From contig KV423937.1 of assembly GCA_001632435.1 (NCBI GenBank), positions 124,001 through 188,000 on the forward strand: 64,000 nt of DNA, in the 5' to 3' direction. Shown one piece after another: positions 11,307-23,092 of this stretch. Position 1 is the stretch's first letter. Every line of letters begins with the position of its first letter. The notes beneath the pieces were generated by a model that worked only from the letters and a program-made list of their open reading frames with translations, was not told where the DNA came from and searched no databases. The stretch is from Calocera cornea HHB12733 (lineage: Eukaryota; Basidiomycota; Dacrymycetes; Dacrymycetales; Dacrymycetaceae). Made by a program: the position numbers and the translations under genes.

Positions 11307-12875
11307 ATGTCTATCTCAGTCGCCGGTGACGTGGAAGTCGCGTCTACATCAGCCGAAGGCAACGTACTTGAAGCGGAGAGCACTCTTGAATCACAGTCCG
11401 TCTCAGTCGCTGTATCGGCTCTATCGTCTCCTGTGCCCTCCACTAGGGCTCTCGACATACCTACTACCCAAGTGCCTGAGCTGGCGCCTGTCGAAGTGCC
11501 TGCCCCGTATGACCCGCCTGAAGTCGAGGTACCCGTGCTGTCAGACACAGATTTCCCTGCCTTGCCTTCTAGTCAACCAACCACCACCTCTTCTAAAGGC
11601 CAAAGCAAGCGACCGGCAGTACCTGCGCGTTCCGTTGAGCCAAAAGCGGCCACGCCAGTCCGAAAGAACACTTCAAGCAAGAAGACCGCTGCACTGACTG
11701 GACAGCTGTCCGTTCTGGATGTCGAGTCAACGGCCCTAGTAGAACCCTCTTTCAGCCCCATAAGCGGGAAGTCAACAGGACCACCGACCAGGAAAGACAC
11801 CAGAGGAGGGATTGTTTCTACTCTGCCGGCCCCAGCCAGTGGGCAGGCCATCACCAAGTTGAATCAAGGTCGCACCGCCGCTCCAGCTAGTGGACCTGTC
11901 TCTCCCGAGCCAGTCACCATTGCTCCGTTCTTGAGTCGCAAGACACGGAAGGTCAAGGCTGCGCCGATCATCAAAGCTCCCAAAAAGCCATCGAAAGATT
12001 CCTCTCATCCTGCTGAGGAACCCGAACTTCCAGAAACAGTTCTAGAAACAGATGAAGCTGGCGAAACTAACGAAAGCATACCTCCCTCGCTTGACCTTGA
12101 TGTCACATCGGTTGAGCCAGCAACATCACTCTATTCGCAGGAGGTCCGAGGCGCACCGGCATCCCTAAGCAAAATGCTGAACGAGGTGGGACGGTACCTG
12201 GATGTTGAGGGTCTGACATTCTTCGACACTGGAACGATCAATACAAAGGGACAGTCCAACATCCGTTATGCTCCGTTGGTCCATGCTCTCTCCACCTTGT
12301 CTTCTGGCACCTCGTTTACGGGCAGCATGCCAACCAGTTCTATCGATTCGGCCGTTTCGTCGTTCCAGCAGCTTTTGGAAACGCTCACCCAGACCATTTC
12401 GGATATCCTCCACCTTCTGCCGCGAAACACATGGGACGACAGCTCGTCCTTTGACGGCGTGCTCCGGGAAATGCTGAGAGCAGAGGATCTCTTGGATGAA
12501 GTGAACGAGAACGGGGAGGTCCGTGACGATGAGGTCGCCAGCCTTACGATGGCGCTTGAGAAGCGTGCCCGCTGGATGGAGCATCAGTTGACCAAGCTGG
12601 AAGATCTGCACCGGGACATCAACTCGGCTGCAGTTCGGGCCGTGCTGTCGCTGAATGATCGCGGCTGGGACGCCACTGGATTCTTACCGCGCCAGGACGA
12701 TTCTCTGGCTCGGTTCGACGCTCTCGGTCAGGAGCAGGTTGACGGTAGGACCGTCTTCATCGGTGCAGAGGAGCTGGAAGAAGCCTTGGCGGTGGCCAAG
12801 GCGAAGGAGGCAGCTGCAGAAGCGGAGCTTAAGCAGACCATGCACCGTAACTGCGCGCAACTGTGGCTGACTTAG
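11307..12875 (+). CDS. large ORF of unknown function, Ser/Pro-rich, possible NOT4 C-terminal extension
   Basis: A single open frame of 522 residues runs from the ATG at 11307 to TAG; it is also open upstream to 11187 but only from TTG. The N-terminal 250 residues are low-complexity (Val/Ser/Pro) with one conserved-looking patch, LSDTDFPALPSS. A helical region follows: SKMLNEVGRYLDVEGLTFFD, FQQLLETLTQTISDILHLLP, LREMLRAEDLLDEVNE and an Ala/Glu/Lys coiled coil. I do not recognise a named domain. The position directly behind NOT4 on the same strand and the similar composition suggest a common gene, but no phase-correct short intron joins them: the best candidate would be about 238 bases, far longer than its neighbours. 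It is therefore kept as its own CDS. Confidence 0.6.
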   Translation: MSISVAGDVEVASTSAEGNVLEAESTLESQSVSVAVSALSSPVPSTRALDIPTTQVPELAPVEVPAPYDPPEVEVPVLSDTDFPALPSSQPTTTSSKGQSKRPAVPARSVEPKAATPVRKNTSSKKTAALTGQLSVLDVESTALVEPSFSPISGKSTGPPTRKDTRGGIVSTLPAPASGQAITKLNQGRTAAPASGPVSPEPVTIAPFLSRKTRKVKAAPIIKAPKKPSKDSSHPAEEPELPETVLETDEAGETNESIPPSLDLDVTSVEPATSLYSQEVRGAPASLSKMLNEVGRYLDVEGLTFFDTGTINTKGQSNIRYAPLVHALSTLSSGTSFTGSMPTSSIDSAVSSFQQLLETLTQTISDILHLLPRNTWDDSSSFDGVLREMLRAEDLLDEVNENGEVRDDEVASLTMALEKRARWMEHQLTKLEDLHRDINSAAVRAVLSLNDRGWDATGFLPRQDDSLARFDALGQEQVDGRTVFIGAEELEEALAVAKAKEAAAEAELKQTMHRNCAQLWLT

Positions 12876-13193
12876 TATAGTTTTATGACCCGTTCAACTG
12901 CATGATGACATTGTCTCTCGTTTGCACACACAATGACACGGCGTGAGAATTTGGGAGGCGATAAACCGGTGCGATTTGGACGAGGCTGTCGTGTCGTGCC
13001 CGTAACTCGGTGGTGCTGCGAGGGGAGATATGAATTAGGATAAACGTAGTAGTCATGATATGTATGACATGCGGGTATCAGACCCATGCAAGGAACTCCG
13101 AAGACATAACAATGACAATGAAAGGGAAGATCGTGAATACCGTACAATGTCTATGAGAAGGAAAACGAAGAAAAGAAATCAAATCATAACGCG
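12876..13193. other. convergent intergenic spacer
   Basis: This stretch of 318 bases lies between two convergent stop codons. It is relatively A/T-rich and presumably holds both 3' UTRs. No gene or repeat is visible. Confidence 0.5.
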
Positions 13194-16100
13194 CTACTCA
13201 GTCTCGCTGATCGCTTCTTGAGTGGGGACTTTCATGAATTCTTCATCGGAAAACATGCCCCTGTCACCATCCTCCGACAGCGTCTGCATACGAGAACCGG
13301 GTCTTGAGTCGTTCAAGCCATTCAATGCACTCTCGAACAAACCGGCATAGCCGGCATCGGATGAGCCGCTCGTGGTGCTCGTGATAGTCCTTAAGCGAGA
13401 CCGTCGCGACGAACGTTCCGGGCGGGGTGATATAGGCGTCGTCGGTGTGAAACCATCCTGTTTGAGCTGCGCCAGCATGTTGCTCGCCATCTCCACTGCA
13501 TCGCCGTCCGGCCCGTTTTCCACGGTAGGCGACAAGGGCGGATCGTACTGTTTCTGATCGCTCTGCTGACGACGCCGTGATTTACGGCTGATGGTATCAC
13601 CGTTCCGAAGCTTTTCCAGCAAGCTATCCAGCACGGCTGTGTCCGCAGGCTCTTCATCAATGACATCGTTCGTTCGTTTCGCTTGCCGCGCTTGCTGGGC
13701 TGCCAGTTTACGACGCTCAGAAGCATCTCTCTCTGCATCGGCGGCCTGATTTTCCGCCTTGCACTTCTGCAACTGTTGTCAGCAAGCAGTTCACACCAGG
13801 AACAAGGACTACGTACCTTGTACGACGTCACGAATGTTTTGAATATGCCGTAGAACTCGTATGAAGTCATGTTCTTCTCATCTTCTCCATAGAAGCGCAA
13901 TACGTCTAGGAGAGTAGAATCCGCCAGGCTAACCTCATCGACCAGGTCCGCTAGACGATCGCCAGCTTCGCCAACAAAGCGCCACATCTTCTTCGCGTAT
14001 CGGTCTTCAGGCGGTAAGCTATCCGGGTCGGAGAAGAACTCCTTGAGCTCTTGGCGAATACCGGTTAGGCCCTCCCGGAGTTCACCAAGCCCTTTCCTGA
14101 TATCCAAGAGGTTGACTCTGTAGGCGTCTGCGGGCTTCGACAGCTCATCAAGGAAATGTTCCATATCGTGAAAGTGACGAGACACCGTTTTCTCCAAGAA
14201 GTGAAGAAGTGTAGTGTTGTTGACCGACTTTGTGTCGACAAGCTTGTTGATGCTGCTTACACGGAACCCGTATGCGCCGCCTTTGATGCCAGTTCCGTTC
14301 ATGTAATTACCGATGAGAAGGATCAGCTGTCAAGTCGTCAGGGTCATACAAACACTCTGCAAGGGAGGGGCGTACACTCAGTAGCTCCTTAAACCTCGTG
14401 GCATTCTGCAACGCCTCTCCAGCCTCTGAAAGCTTGCTGGCCCCCTCTTCGATCAGAGCGAAGCGCTCTTCAAACCTTGCATGGTACAGCATACCCTCGA
14501 TTCTTGGTGCTAACCGTTCAATTTTGATCAACTGGACCATCAGGCGATCTGCCGGGTGAAGCTCTGAGAGTTCGGCAGGTGTTGAGTTCCGGTAGACATT
14601 CAACTTTCCGACCTGTTCTGGGGATGGTAACACCCGCTTCAACTCATCTAAGAAGGTTTCGTTGCACAAATCGTCATCGTACTGCAGGATTTTCAATGCG
14701 ATTTGCTCGGGTGCAAGTGTCTTGACGCGTTGTATCATGATTTCTGAGCATGCGCATTAGAACTCGGTCGAATCTCGTTTGCGTGAGCGACTCACCGACT
14801 GCCTTCTTCGTTTGGGTGTCGAGGACACTCTTCAGCTCGGCCCTCTTTTGCTTGGCTGTGACAGGATGAGGCTTTGCCCAGTATCTGATAGTAATGACAT
14901 ACCCATCAAATTGATCACCAGTTGCTTCGCTTTGAAGTCTTCCTCCATTTCTCTCCACACCCCATCCTCCAACAGCTTCTCAACCCACTCCCTCTCTCTT
15001 TCGGCTTCTTTCGAGGGTTCTGCACCCCACAGAGTCTTGGATACGACCTGCTGAGGCAACTTGTCCCACTGCAGCTGCTTCATTCTCGTTGAGGAGGATA
15101 TGGGGATATCCTTGCGACTGAGTGCGCCCGATAGATGGTTGATGTATGCGTTCAAACCCGAAGCACGTGATGGGTCTGGCGGAGGTGGTGGAGGGGACAT
15201 GGGAGGTGATGAATGGGATGTGCTTTCTGGCGTTTCCCTCGAGGAAGTAGCACGAGAAGCGATCGCAGCCGCCAGAGCTGATGTCATTGCCACACCAGGG
15301 GGAGGTGGGGGGGGAGGCGGAATTGGGAATCCGCGACCACCAGGTGGGGGAGGTGGCGGCGGAGGAGGCGGTGGTGGCGGAGCTGCGAACGCACCGGGCC
15401 GCATCATACCGCCAGGCGGGGGAGGCGGGGGGGGAGGAGGCGGCGGTGGCGGCGGTGGTGGTGGCGGTGGCGGTGGCGGAGGAGCGTTCACAGCTCCTTC
15501 TGTGGGATCCTCTTGCAGCGTGGGCAGTCGTTCATCGGCAGCAGCTCCATCTGTCGGACTACTTTCCTCACGGTCTGGAACTGTTTTGCCCATACTCGCC
15601 ATCTTGCTGGCAAGCTCTTCAGAGAAGGAGCTGCCACGGGGAGCAGCATTCTTGAAGCGGAGCAAGCGCGGGCTCTTGCCATCCTTGGATTCTGTGCTCG
15701 AGGCATCAAGCGAGAATGAACCAAGTGATGTCGGCTGGGTGTCCCCGGAGATTCGTGACATATCGGTTTCACTTTCCCGAATGGTCCCGAGCTCGCTATC
15801 GTCTCCATCGAAATAGGCATCGTCACCATTCCGCAGGCGACTTCTTCTCTCGATAGCAGCGACGCCAGCTCCCGGAGTGGGGGCCGACACACTGCGCTGT
15901 ACGTGAGTCTGCAAGTCGTGCAGCAGCCGTGGAGGAAGACCAGCACGTGGTGGCCGAACCGGGGTCGACTGGGATGGGCCTTCTGACCATGGTGGAAGAA
16001 GTGAAGGTGGTTCGAAGGGCGAATCCAGCCGGTCGCCGTCGGCCAGGGCACGGGCGTGTCGTTGGGCAGCAGCACGTCGAAGTGTCGCGTCCGGATCACG

Positions 16101-19009
16101 TCGCCTCGCGCTGCGCGGAGTGATGCTGGAATCCATCTGAAACAACGCATGTCAGAATCGTGTCCGGTCAGCGTTTCAGGTACACTCACCAATGACTCCT
16201 CCTCGATGGATTGCTCTTCCAGCATGGCCCGTTCCTCGTCCGCATCCATAAACTGACTTGCCCGTCCCCCACCTAAGCTAGGGTTCTTGCCATGTGTTGC
16301 CCAGCTCGGCCGCTTGCCCTTCTTCATCTGTTCTTTCCGTCTTGCCGCCCCCACCTTCTCTGGATCTGGCTCGCTGTCGCTTTCGTCCAAAGCCCCTCCA
16401 ACAGCCTTGCTGCTCCGCTTCTTCTTCCCTCTCCGCCCCTCAAGAATCTCAATTGTGTCGTCACGCTGCATCTGCGCCGCGACCCGCTCCACGAGCTCCT
16501 GTCGCCGGGCACTCTTTGCCTCCTCAAGCACGGTCTCCAAACTGCCACCCCTCGCTTCACGCAGCATACGGAACAGCTCCCGGATATCCCTCTCCAGGCT
16601 GGCCACGAGCTTCCGATGCTCCTCAGCCATGATATCCATTCGTTGTTGGAGCGCGGCGGTGAGCGCTCGGCTCTTCTCCAGCTTCTGCTCCGTATCCTTG
16701 AGGTCCGCTTTCAGTCTGCCGACGAGCCCGGCATCACCCATGTCGAGTTCCGCCTCAAGCGCTTTCCGCCTGGCCTCCTCCTCGCCCGCCTTCTTCCTCC
16801 AGAACTTCTCCCCATCCTCCGCTTGCAGCAACCTCTCCTGATCCCCGAATCTCGCGATGAGCTGTGTCACGCTCGCACCCCACCGCTCGCCGAACGGCAT
16901 CTCTCCGCCAGGCTGCCTTCCCTCCAACACGAAAGAAGCGACAAACTCGGCGAAAATCTGGAAGCACTTATCCCGATCCTCGCCATCCCGTCGCAAGAGC
17001 AGCAGGTTCTTCATGAGCATCTCGAAGTACTCTCGGCTCTTCGTCTCCCCCAGCTTGTTCATGATACCCTTGAAGATGTCCTCGGGCCGCTTCATGTCCT
17101 TCATGACGGTTCGGTCGTATTCCTCCATCACTGATCGCTCGTCGTTCTCCCAGAGATCGCTGAAGTTCTTCAGGCGATTTCGTAGCTTTGTCCAAGTGGA
17201 GGAGTTGGCACCGTTCTCCGCTGCCATCCGTTCGAAGATGGCTAGAAGACGCCGCAGGCCAGCGAGCTCCATCTGTGATCTGAGATGTATGCGCGTGTCG
17301 GCATTCGGGTGCTTGCGGATGAGCGCCTCGATGGAGATGAAGGTCATTTGCTGTATGCGTCTGAATCAGCCCTCATCTCATCCACATGAACGCCTTCTAA
17401 CTCACAGCATAGTCATTCAAGGCAGGATCCATACCCGCGCCCCTCTTGACCTCCTCGGTAGCCCCAACCATCGTGCCCATCCTTCCCCTCCCCTCAAGTG
17501 TATTCTCGACAGTCCTGAACCACTTCCCAAACCGCCCCTCCATGCCCGTACCACCCGGCTGCGCCTCCTTCGACGCCTGCAGAGGGCTGCTCTCCACATT
17601 GTCCAATGCGGGCACAACTACCTTCCACGCGTCCACGTCCTTGTACTCGGTCAGGAAGGCGAGGATCTCGGTTGCGACTTTGCGTGATGGCAAGTGGGGA
17701 GAGCATATGGAGGAGATGAGAGGCGTGAAGATGGTGCCGCCTCGTGGCAGGGCATTCTCGAGCGTGCCGGAGCGGTTGAAGAGCGTCTTGAAGCACTTGA
17801 GGATCTCGAGCTCAAGGAGGCTATCTTCAGACCGTCTGGGATAACGTTAGATGATGATTCGGAATGGCAGGTGGGGACGCACAAATTATTCTTGACATGT
17901 ATGCTGGTCAACACTTTGCACAGTGCGGGCATTCCCTGCGCCCTGACGAAAACGTCCACCCAGTCCACCGTACTCGTCCGCAGACTGACACCCAGACTCG
18001 TGAGGTCCTTCACGTTCGCTTTCCCATCGATCATCCTCTTGAGGTAGTACTCCGGCGTGTCCTTCCCATCCATCCCTCCTCCCAAGCCTCCCATGCTCGA
18101 CATTCCCGAGTTGGATGAAAACGTGTTGCTGGGCTCGATGCGGGTGGAACGGTGTCGAGCCTGCTCCCACTTCTGCCGTGCGTCGCTCATAACCAGCTGG
18201 TACTTCTGGTCGTCACTCAGCATCTCGGTGTGGGGAATGTCACGCGCCGCAGCGAGGGGCTCGAACATGACCTGCAGGGTCGTGGGCGAAGGCCGCGGGA
18301 AGTAGAAGCCGCTCGCGGACGCCGGCGGTGTCTGCGGGATGCTAATGGCAGATGGCGCACCGCGCGAGCGGCTGAAGGACATGTTGCTGTCTGAAGCTGA
18401 GTACATGCTTGGTGCAGGAACGCGGGAAGAGCGGTCGGAGGAAAGGGTGTTCAGGGTCGAGGTGGAGAAGCGTGAATTAGGGTAGCGGCCAGTTTCACGT
18501 TGCGTGGAGGCTGAGGACGGTGGGAAGCCAGGGTTGAAGTCGCTCTGCGCCGAGATGGGAGGAAGTTGAGGTGGGAGGGCCGCACCAGGCGATGATGGAG
18601 AGGGTATTGGCAGGGATGACTGAGAGCCGGAGGCGCGCGAGTATGATCGTAGCGACGACGACTCCTCGTCGACGCCGAACAGCCCTGACTCGTTGGACGC
18701 ATTATCCCTCCTCCGGTCGCGGTCCGTCGCCCTATCCTTCTGCCGGTCGCGGAAGGCGTTGATATTGAGGTCAGTGCCGTTCGCCGTCAGACCGGGATTG
18801 GTATTCGGCGCAGATATGAGCAGGCTTTGTCCATTCTGCTGTCTTGAAGGTTGCGCTCCGGCGAAGGGCGGTGGGCGGGCGAGTGTGGTCCTGTCGTACG
18901 GCAGCGCACGCAGGTCCGAGTCTGAGGTTGGGAACGAGTCTAGATCTGGCTGTTGTCGCGACGAGCGCGATGCAGCCTTGTTGCGTGATCTGTTGAAGAG
19001 GGTGTCCAT
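13194..19009 (-). CDS. BNI1: formin (diaphanous-related, Bni1/SepA type)
   Basis: Eight exons, 19009-17883, 17835-17406, 17350-16190, 16136-14903, 14855-14796, 14743-14376, 14326-13817 and 13766-13194, give 1820 residues in continuous phase. Residues from about 250 to 700 form the GBD/FH3 block (YYLKRMIDGKANVKDLTSLG, LLELEILKCFKTLFN), followed by coiled coil. FH1 at about 1120-1190 has several pure proline runs. FH2 at about 1240-1640 shows QLQWDKL, LILLIGNYMNGT and AYGFRVSSINKLVDTKS. The tail carries a DAD-like autoinhibitory motif, VLDSLLEKLRNGD, followed by basic RKSRRR. The protein should nucleate and processively elongate actin filaments at hyphal tips and septa under Rho control. The FH1 exon is strongly strand-skewed. 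The short fifth exon (60 bases) was placed from phase and the FH2 motif KRAELKSVLD. Confidence 0.95.
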
Positions 19010-19407
19010 GGCATGTCGTGGTCGTCGTCTATATCATTGCAGGGTATGATTGATAGCGCATATATAAACGTGGTTTCCGGTTGGCGTGGTTCCAAGGTGA
19101 GAGAGAGAACAGGTGTACAGAGAAGCGGGGAATGAGAAGCGGATGGAACGAGGCCCGGGCGGACGGGAGGGGGTGCAAGGGACGGGAGGGAACGCTCTGG
19201 TGCTCGCTGAATGCGATGCGACGACGCCCGTTCGACGCGAACTGCAACCGCGTCGGACCTAAGTTTCACCCGTTCCTAAATAGGAAGTTGATCCCGTCAG
19301 GTCCCTTTCACGCGCTCGCTTCCTGATGCGCCACTCCTTCGCGTGTCCTCGTGTGCGGGGCGCGCGCTTCCACGACACGCTGCCCGGCTCTCTTCACGAC
19401 GACCACC
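19010..19407. promoter_or_regulatory. divergent promoter formin / HEH1
   Basis: 398 bases separate the two start codons. No gene is visible. The DNA has TATATAAA-like sequence at about 19060-19067, close to the formin start, and a CT-rich stretch just before the HEH1 ATG. Confidence 0.4.
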
Positions 19408-21593
19408 ATGCCGCCGCGGCTATCCACCACAGAGCTCCTCACCTCCCTCGTATACCTCGAGCCAGACTTCGACCCTTCGACTCTCACAGTGCCTCAGTTG
19501 ACGGGTCTCTTACAGGCACATGACGTCGACACGCGCCCTGCGTCGAACAAGGCCGGCCTCGTCGCGCTGTTCAATTCGGAGATAGCCGAGGATAGAGAGC
19601 GGCTGCTGGCAAAGAAGAGGAGGGAGCAGGCGAAAAGTCCGAGGTCAAGTGGAATTAGGGATGGTCTGACGGGGCAGCTGGTGAACGGTGCTACCGAGGA
19701 GCAGGGCACGCCGGGAAGCTCTCGCAGAGGGAGGAAAAGCTCAGTAGGGCCTGCATCGACCTCTGTGTGTATTCGTATATTATTGCACAATGATAGTTGT
19801 ACTGACGTATACCAGACCCCTCGTCGACGTGTGTCAAGGATGACCGCCACCCCGATTGCGCTGCTGGAGCAAGCTGAGCCAGATGAAGCTAAACTCGAGC
19901 CCGAACTGGAGCCTGAACCCGCACCACTACGCGCCAAGCGAAAGAGCGTTAGTATATTCCACTCGACAAATAGAATCGTGCTGACTTCTGAACAGAGAGC
20001 GCTTGAGGAAGCCGCATTCAGCAGTGAGAACATCTTCCAGGCTGGCTCGTCGTCTCCCGAGCCCGCTCCCGAGTCATCGGCTCGCCGCAGGTCCCGCGCA
20101 GCAGTCACGAGCTCCGACACCCCTGGCGCCTCAGCCAGTGCTCATCGAGGTAGCCGACACTCCATGATCGCCGAAGGTGATCTTGTAACCGACTCTCCCA
20201 ACAACCCTTTCACGAACGCGGTGGACAGCGCTGCTGGCTACGCCCGTCGGACCTACAACGCCTTGACGAGTTCTGACCCTCCGGAGGTCGTACCGGAATC
20301 TGGTGACGCCCATCCAGAGATAGATGTTGATGACGAGGAAGCAGACGCGCTCATCCCCTACGCAGCATCACAAGAGCAACCGCTGATTCGACCTGCAACC
20401 GCCGTGCCATTAATGGCCCTCTTCCTCATTCTCATCATTCTCCTCCAATTTGCACGATCTTCTGCAAGGCTTGGATATTGCGACCGAGGCAGCAACACCA
20501 ACGCGGTATTGGATGCTCGACTGGTACAGCTCCAAGCTGGAGAAGACTGCATCAGCCAGGGCAAGATGGACTGCCCTCCGGTACCGCTCTTCCCGCCGTC
20601 TATGCAGGCGCTCCATTGCACGCCTTGCCCGGACAACGCGAGCTGCGATATCCATTTGTTGACCTGTGACGCTCCACTTATCCTCAAGCGTCACCCGCTC
20701 TCACCGCTCAGCAGCATCTTGAATGGCTTTCCAGGGCTCGGGTCAGTCGCCTTCCCGCCCACATGCGTAGAAGACGAGAGCCGGAAGAAGCTGCTCACGA
20801 ACGCGGGACGCTGGATCATCGAGCGGCTGCAACGATATCGAGGCGAGCAGGTGTGCTATGGCTACGAGCCGCGCTCCTCCATTGTTCCCGACTCGGACAA
20901 TCCCCTCGAAGGTGTCGAAGCCTGGAAGTGGGCCGGGATCAAGAAGTCAGACATCAAGCAGATGATGAGCGAGACTCGGGAAGGGAAGAGTCTGGGCGAG
21001 GAGAAGCTCGAGGAGGTGTTTGTAGGGGCGATGCGGGAGCTTGAGGAGAGGAAATATGTCTTGTCCGCGATGGATGAGGAGGGCGAGGAGTGGGTCGCGG
21101 CGTTCCGTGCCAAGATGAACAGCGGGTGCAAGGTCCGCGTCTGGGCGAGAGAGATGTGGATGTGGTCGAGGATGTACGTTCTTGGTGAGTATTGACACTT
21201 CGTGCACTTGCATCTGTGCTAATGGCTCTTTTAGCCCTTGTTGCTGTCGCTGCGAGCGCTCTGTATGTTCGTCGGAGACTTTACCTCAGCCGGCAGACAA
21301 CGGTATTGGCACACTCAATGCTCCCCACCATCCTGTCGACCTTGCAAAGCATGGACAGTCTGCCCTTGCTCAGCAGCCAGCTCCGCGACTCGATCCTGTC
21401 ATACGAGCCAAACCTGAAGCGGCGCAAGGAAATTTGGGAGAGGGTCGAGAAGATCGTGGAGATGAACGCGAATGTGCGCGTGGGTGAAGAAGAAGTCGGG
21501 GGCGAGGTGGGCAGAGGGTGGAGATGGATCGGCCCGCCAGCTATTGAAGATGCTGGCGAAGGTACGCCTGCTCGGAGGGAGCTAAAGTATTGA
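19408..21593 (+). CDS. HEH1: inner nuclear membrane protein, HeH/LEM family (Heh1/Src1/Man1-like)
   Basis: Exons 19408-19764, 19816-19947, 19996-21184 and 21235-21593 give 678 residues. The N-terminal HeH domain reads LVYLEPDFDPSTLTVPQLTG and DTRPASNKAGLVALFNSEI. A first membrane span lies near residue 300 (VPLMALFLILIILLQFA), then a lumenal region with paired cysteines (HCTPCPDNASCDIHLLTCD), a second span (LVAVAASALYV) and the Man1-Src1 C-terminal domain ending WRWIGPP. The family tethers chromatin to the nuclear envelope and works in nuclear pore surveillance. The first two introns (51 and 48 bases) are multiples of three without in-frame stops, so retention would give a longer protein. The start at 19408 is preferred over the upstream in-frame codon because HeH begins at once. 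Confidence 0.9.
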
Positions 21594-21940
21594 GTCGCGC
21601 CTTTGCGTGTTCAGGGTTGTATTCCTTCTCTCTTGTCATTATCTTGTCTTCGACACGACGCGGTACTCACGACGGCGATACCCCATCTCAGGTAATGAAT
21701 AACAATAGTTAGTGTAGCTAGGATAATAACCATAGTTTATCTGTCGCACGTCATATATTCCACACTGTTCCTCAGTGTGCCGGGACGTGACCCGGCCTAA
21801 TCACGTCCCCTGTTAGGAGCCTCCACACAAATGTCGTCTCCCATCGCCTATAAGTAGTCGCCTCGGTCCATCGGGACGGATAACGCTGGCGCGCTTCCCC
21901 TTGACGCACTACCATCCTGTTCGCACGACAAATAACCAAA
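21594..21940 (+). promoter_or_regulatory. upstream region of the AKR7 gene with two inverted repeats and a TATA box
   Basis: A perfect 7-base inverted repeat (CACACTG, 5-base loop, CAGTGTG) is at 21761-21779. A perfect 9-base one (GGGACGTGA, 10-base spacer, TCACGTCCC) is at 21782-21809, with ACGT cores typical of bZIP sites. TATAAG at 21849-21854 lies 92 bases before the ATG. The order repeat, repeat, TATA, ATG suggests an inducible promoter; this is inference. Confidence 0.5.
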
Positions 21941-23092
21941 ATGGCTGCTCGCGTACCGTTGATCTTCGTACGTCGCCCTCACACTGTGCTGCGTATGCAG
22001 TGAGTTCACCTCGCTTTGCGCAGGGTACGATGACTATCGGTGAGGCGGGGCGCATACCCGACCTCCCGACGGCGCAGAAGGTGCTGGACATGTTCTACAA
22101 GTCTGGCTACAAGGAGGTACGCTCAAGACCGTCTGATGATGCAACCGCTCGCTGACCGTCGCTCAGCTCGACACCGCCCGCATGTACGGCAGTGGCACTA
22201 CCGAGGCCTATCTGTCTAAGCTGGACCTCAAGGACTCCACACTCGATACCAAGGTGTACCCCGTCAACCCCGGTGACCATAGTCCCGCGAAGTTGCGTGC
22301 GACTTTCATGACCTCGCTCAAGACGCTTGGGCGGAGCAAGGTTCGCGTCTTGTATCTCCATGCGCCGGACAGGAGCGTCCCATGGGAAGAGACGCTGGCG
22401 GAGATGAACAACCTTTACAAGGAGGGGCTTTTGTGAGTTCTGGGTATGGCTGAACTTAGTGCATACACTGAGCGTGGACAGTGAGATCTTCGGTCTTTCG
22501 AACTATGCGGCCTGGGAGGTATCTGCCATCTGCGAGATCTGCAAGGCCAAGGGCTTCGTCATGCCAGGGATCTACCAGGCAATGTACAATGCCCTTCAGC
22601 GAGCCATCGAGCCCGAACTGGTGCCCTGCCTGCGCAAGTACAACATCCGCCTCGTCATCTACAACCCTCTCGCTGGTGGCTTGTTTTCCGGCAAGATCAC
22701 CTCCGTCGACCAGATCCCCGATGAGGGTCGCTTCAGCGGTGCCGGTGGCAAGATGTATCGCGAGCGTTACGTGAAGACCGCATACATCAACGCGCTGAAG
22801 GATATCAAGGTCGTCGGCGTACGTATCATCCCTCTGTTTGTACAATGTTCAACTATTGATCCTTCAATAGGACAAGCACGGGCTACGTCTCACTGAAATC
22901 GCCCTCCGCTGGTGCCAGCACCACTCCCTTCTCACGCCATCCGACGGTGTCATCCTGGGAGCCAGCAGCCTCGGGCAGCTTGAGATGAACCTCACCGACA
23001 GCGAGAAGGGCCCGCTGCCGGCTGACGTTCTTGAGGCGCTCGACAATGGCTGGATGCATGTTGGCCCCAGCGCCCCTTTGTATTGGCGCTGA
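21941..23092 (+). CDS. aldo-keto reductase, AKR7 (aflatoxin aldehyde reductase) type
   Basis: Exons 21941-21967, 22024-22116, 22167-22432, 22482-22818 and 22871-23092 give 314 residues. The barrel motifs are ordered: LDTARMYGSGTTEAYL with the catalytic Tyr, TKVYPVNPGDHSP, VLYLHAPDRSVPWEETL, FGLSNYAAWEVSAICE, IRLVIYNPLAGGLFSGK, and the cofactor region GVILGASSLGQLEMNL. The enzyme would reduce aldehydes or dialdehydes with NADPH in the cytosol. The very short first exon (nine codons, MAARVPLIF) leads straight into GTMTIGEAGR, as usual for the family. The upstream DNA has a TATA box and paired inverted repeats, so regulation by stress is possible. The length is slightly shorter than animal AKR7. 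Confidence 0.92.

Noticed and set aside
15061..15816. 251-residue plus-strand frame with poly-glycine runs
   Set aside because: It is the complement of the formin FH1 proline codons; glycine arises from GGN opposite CCN, and no other support exists.
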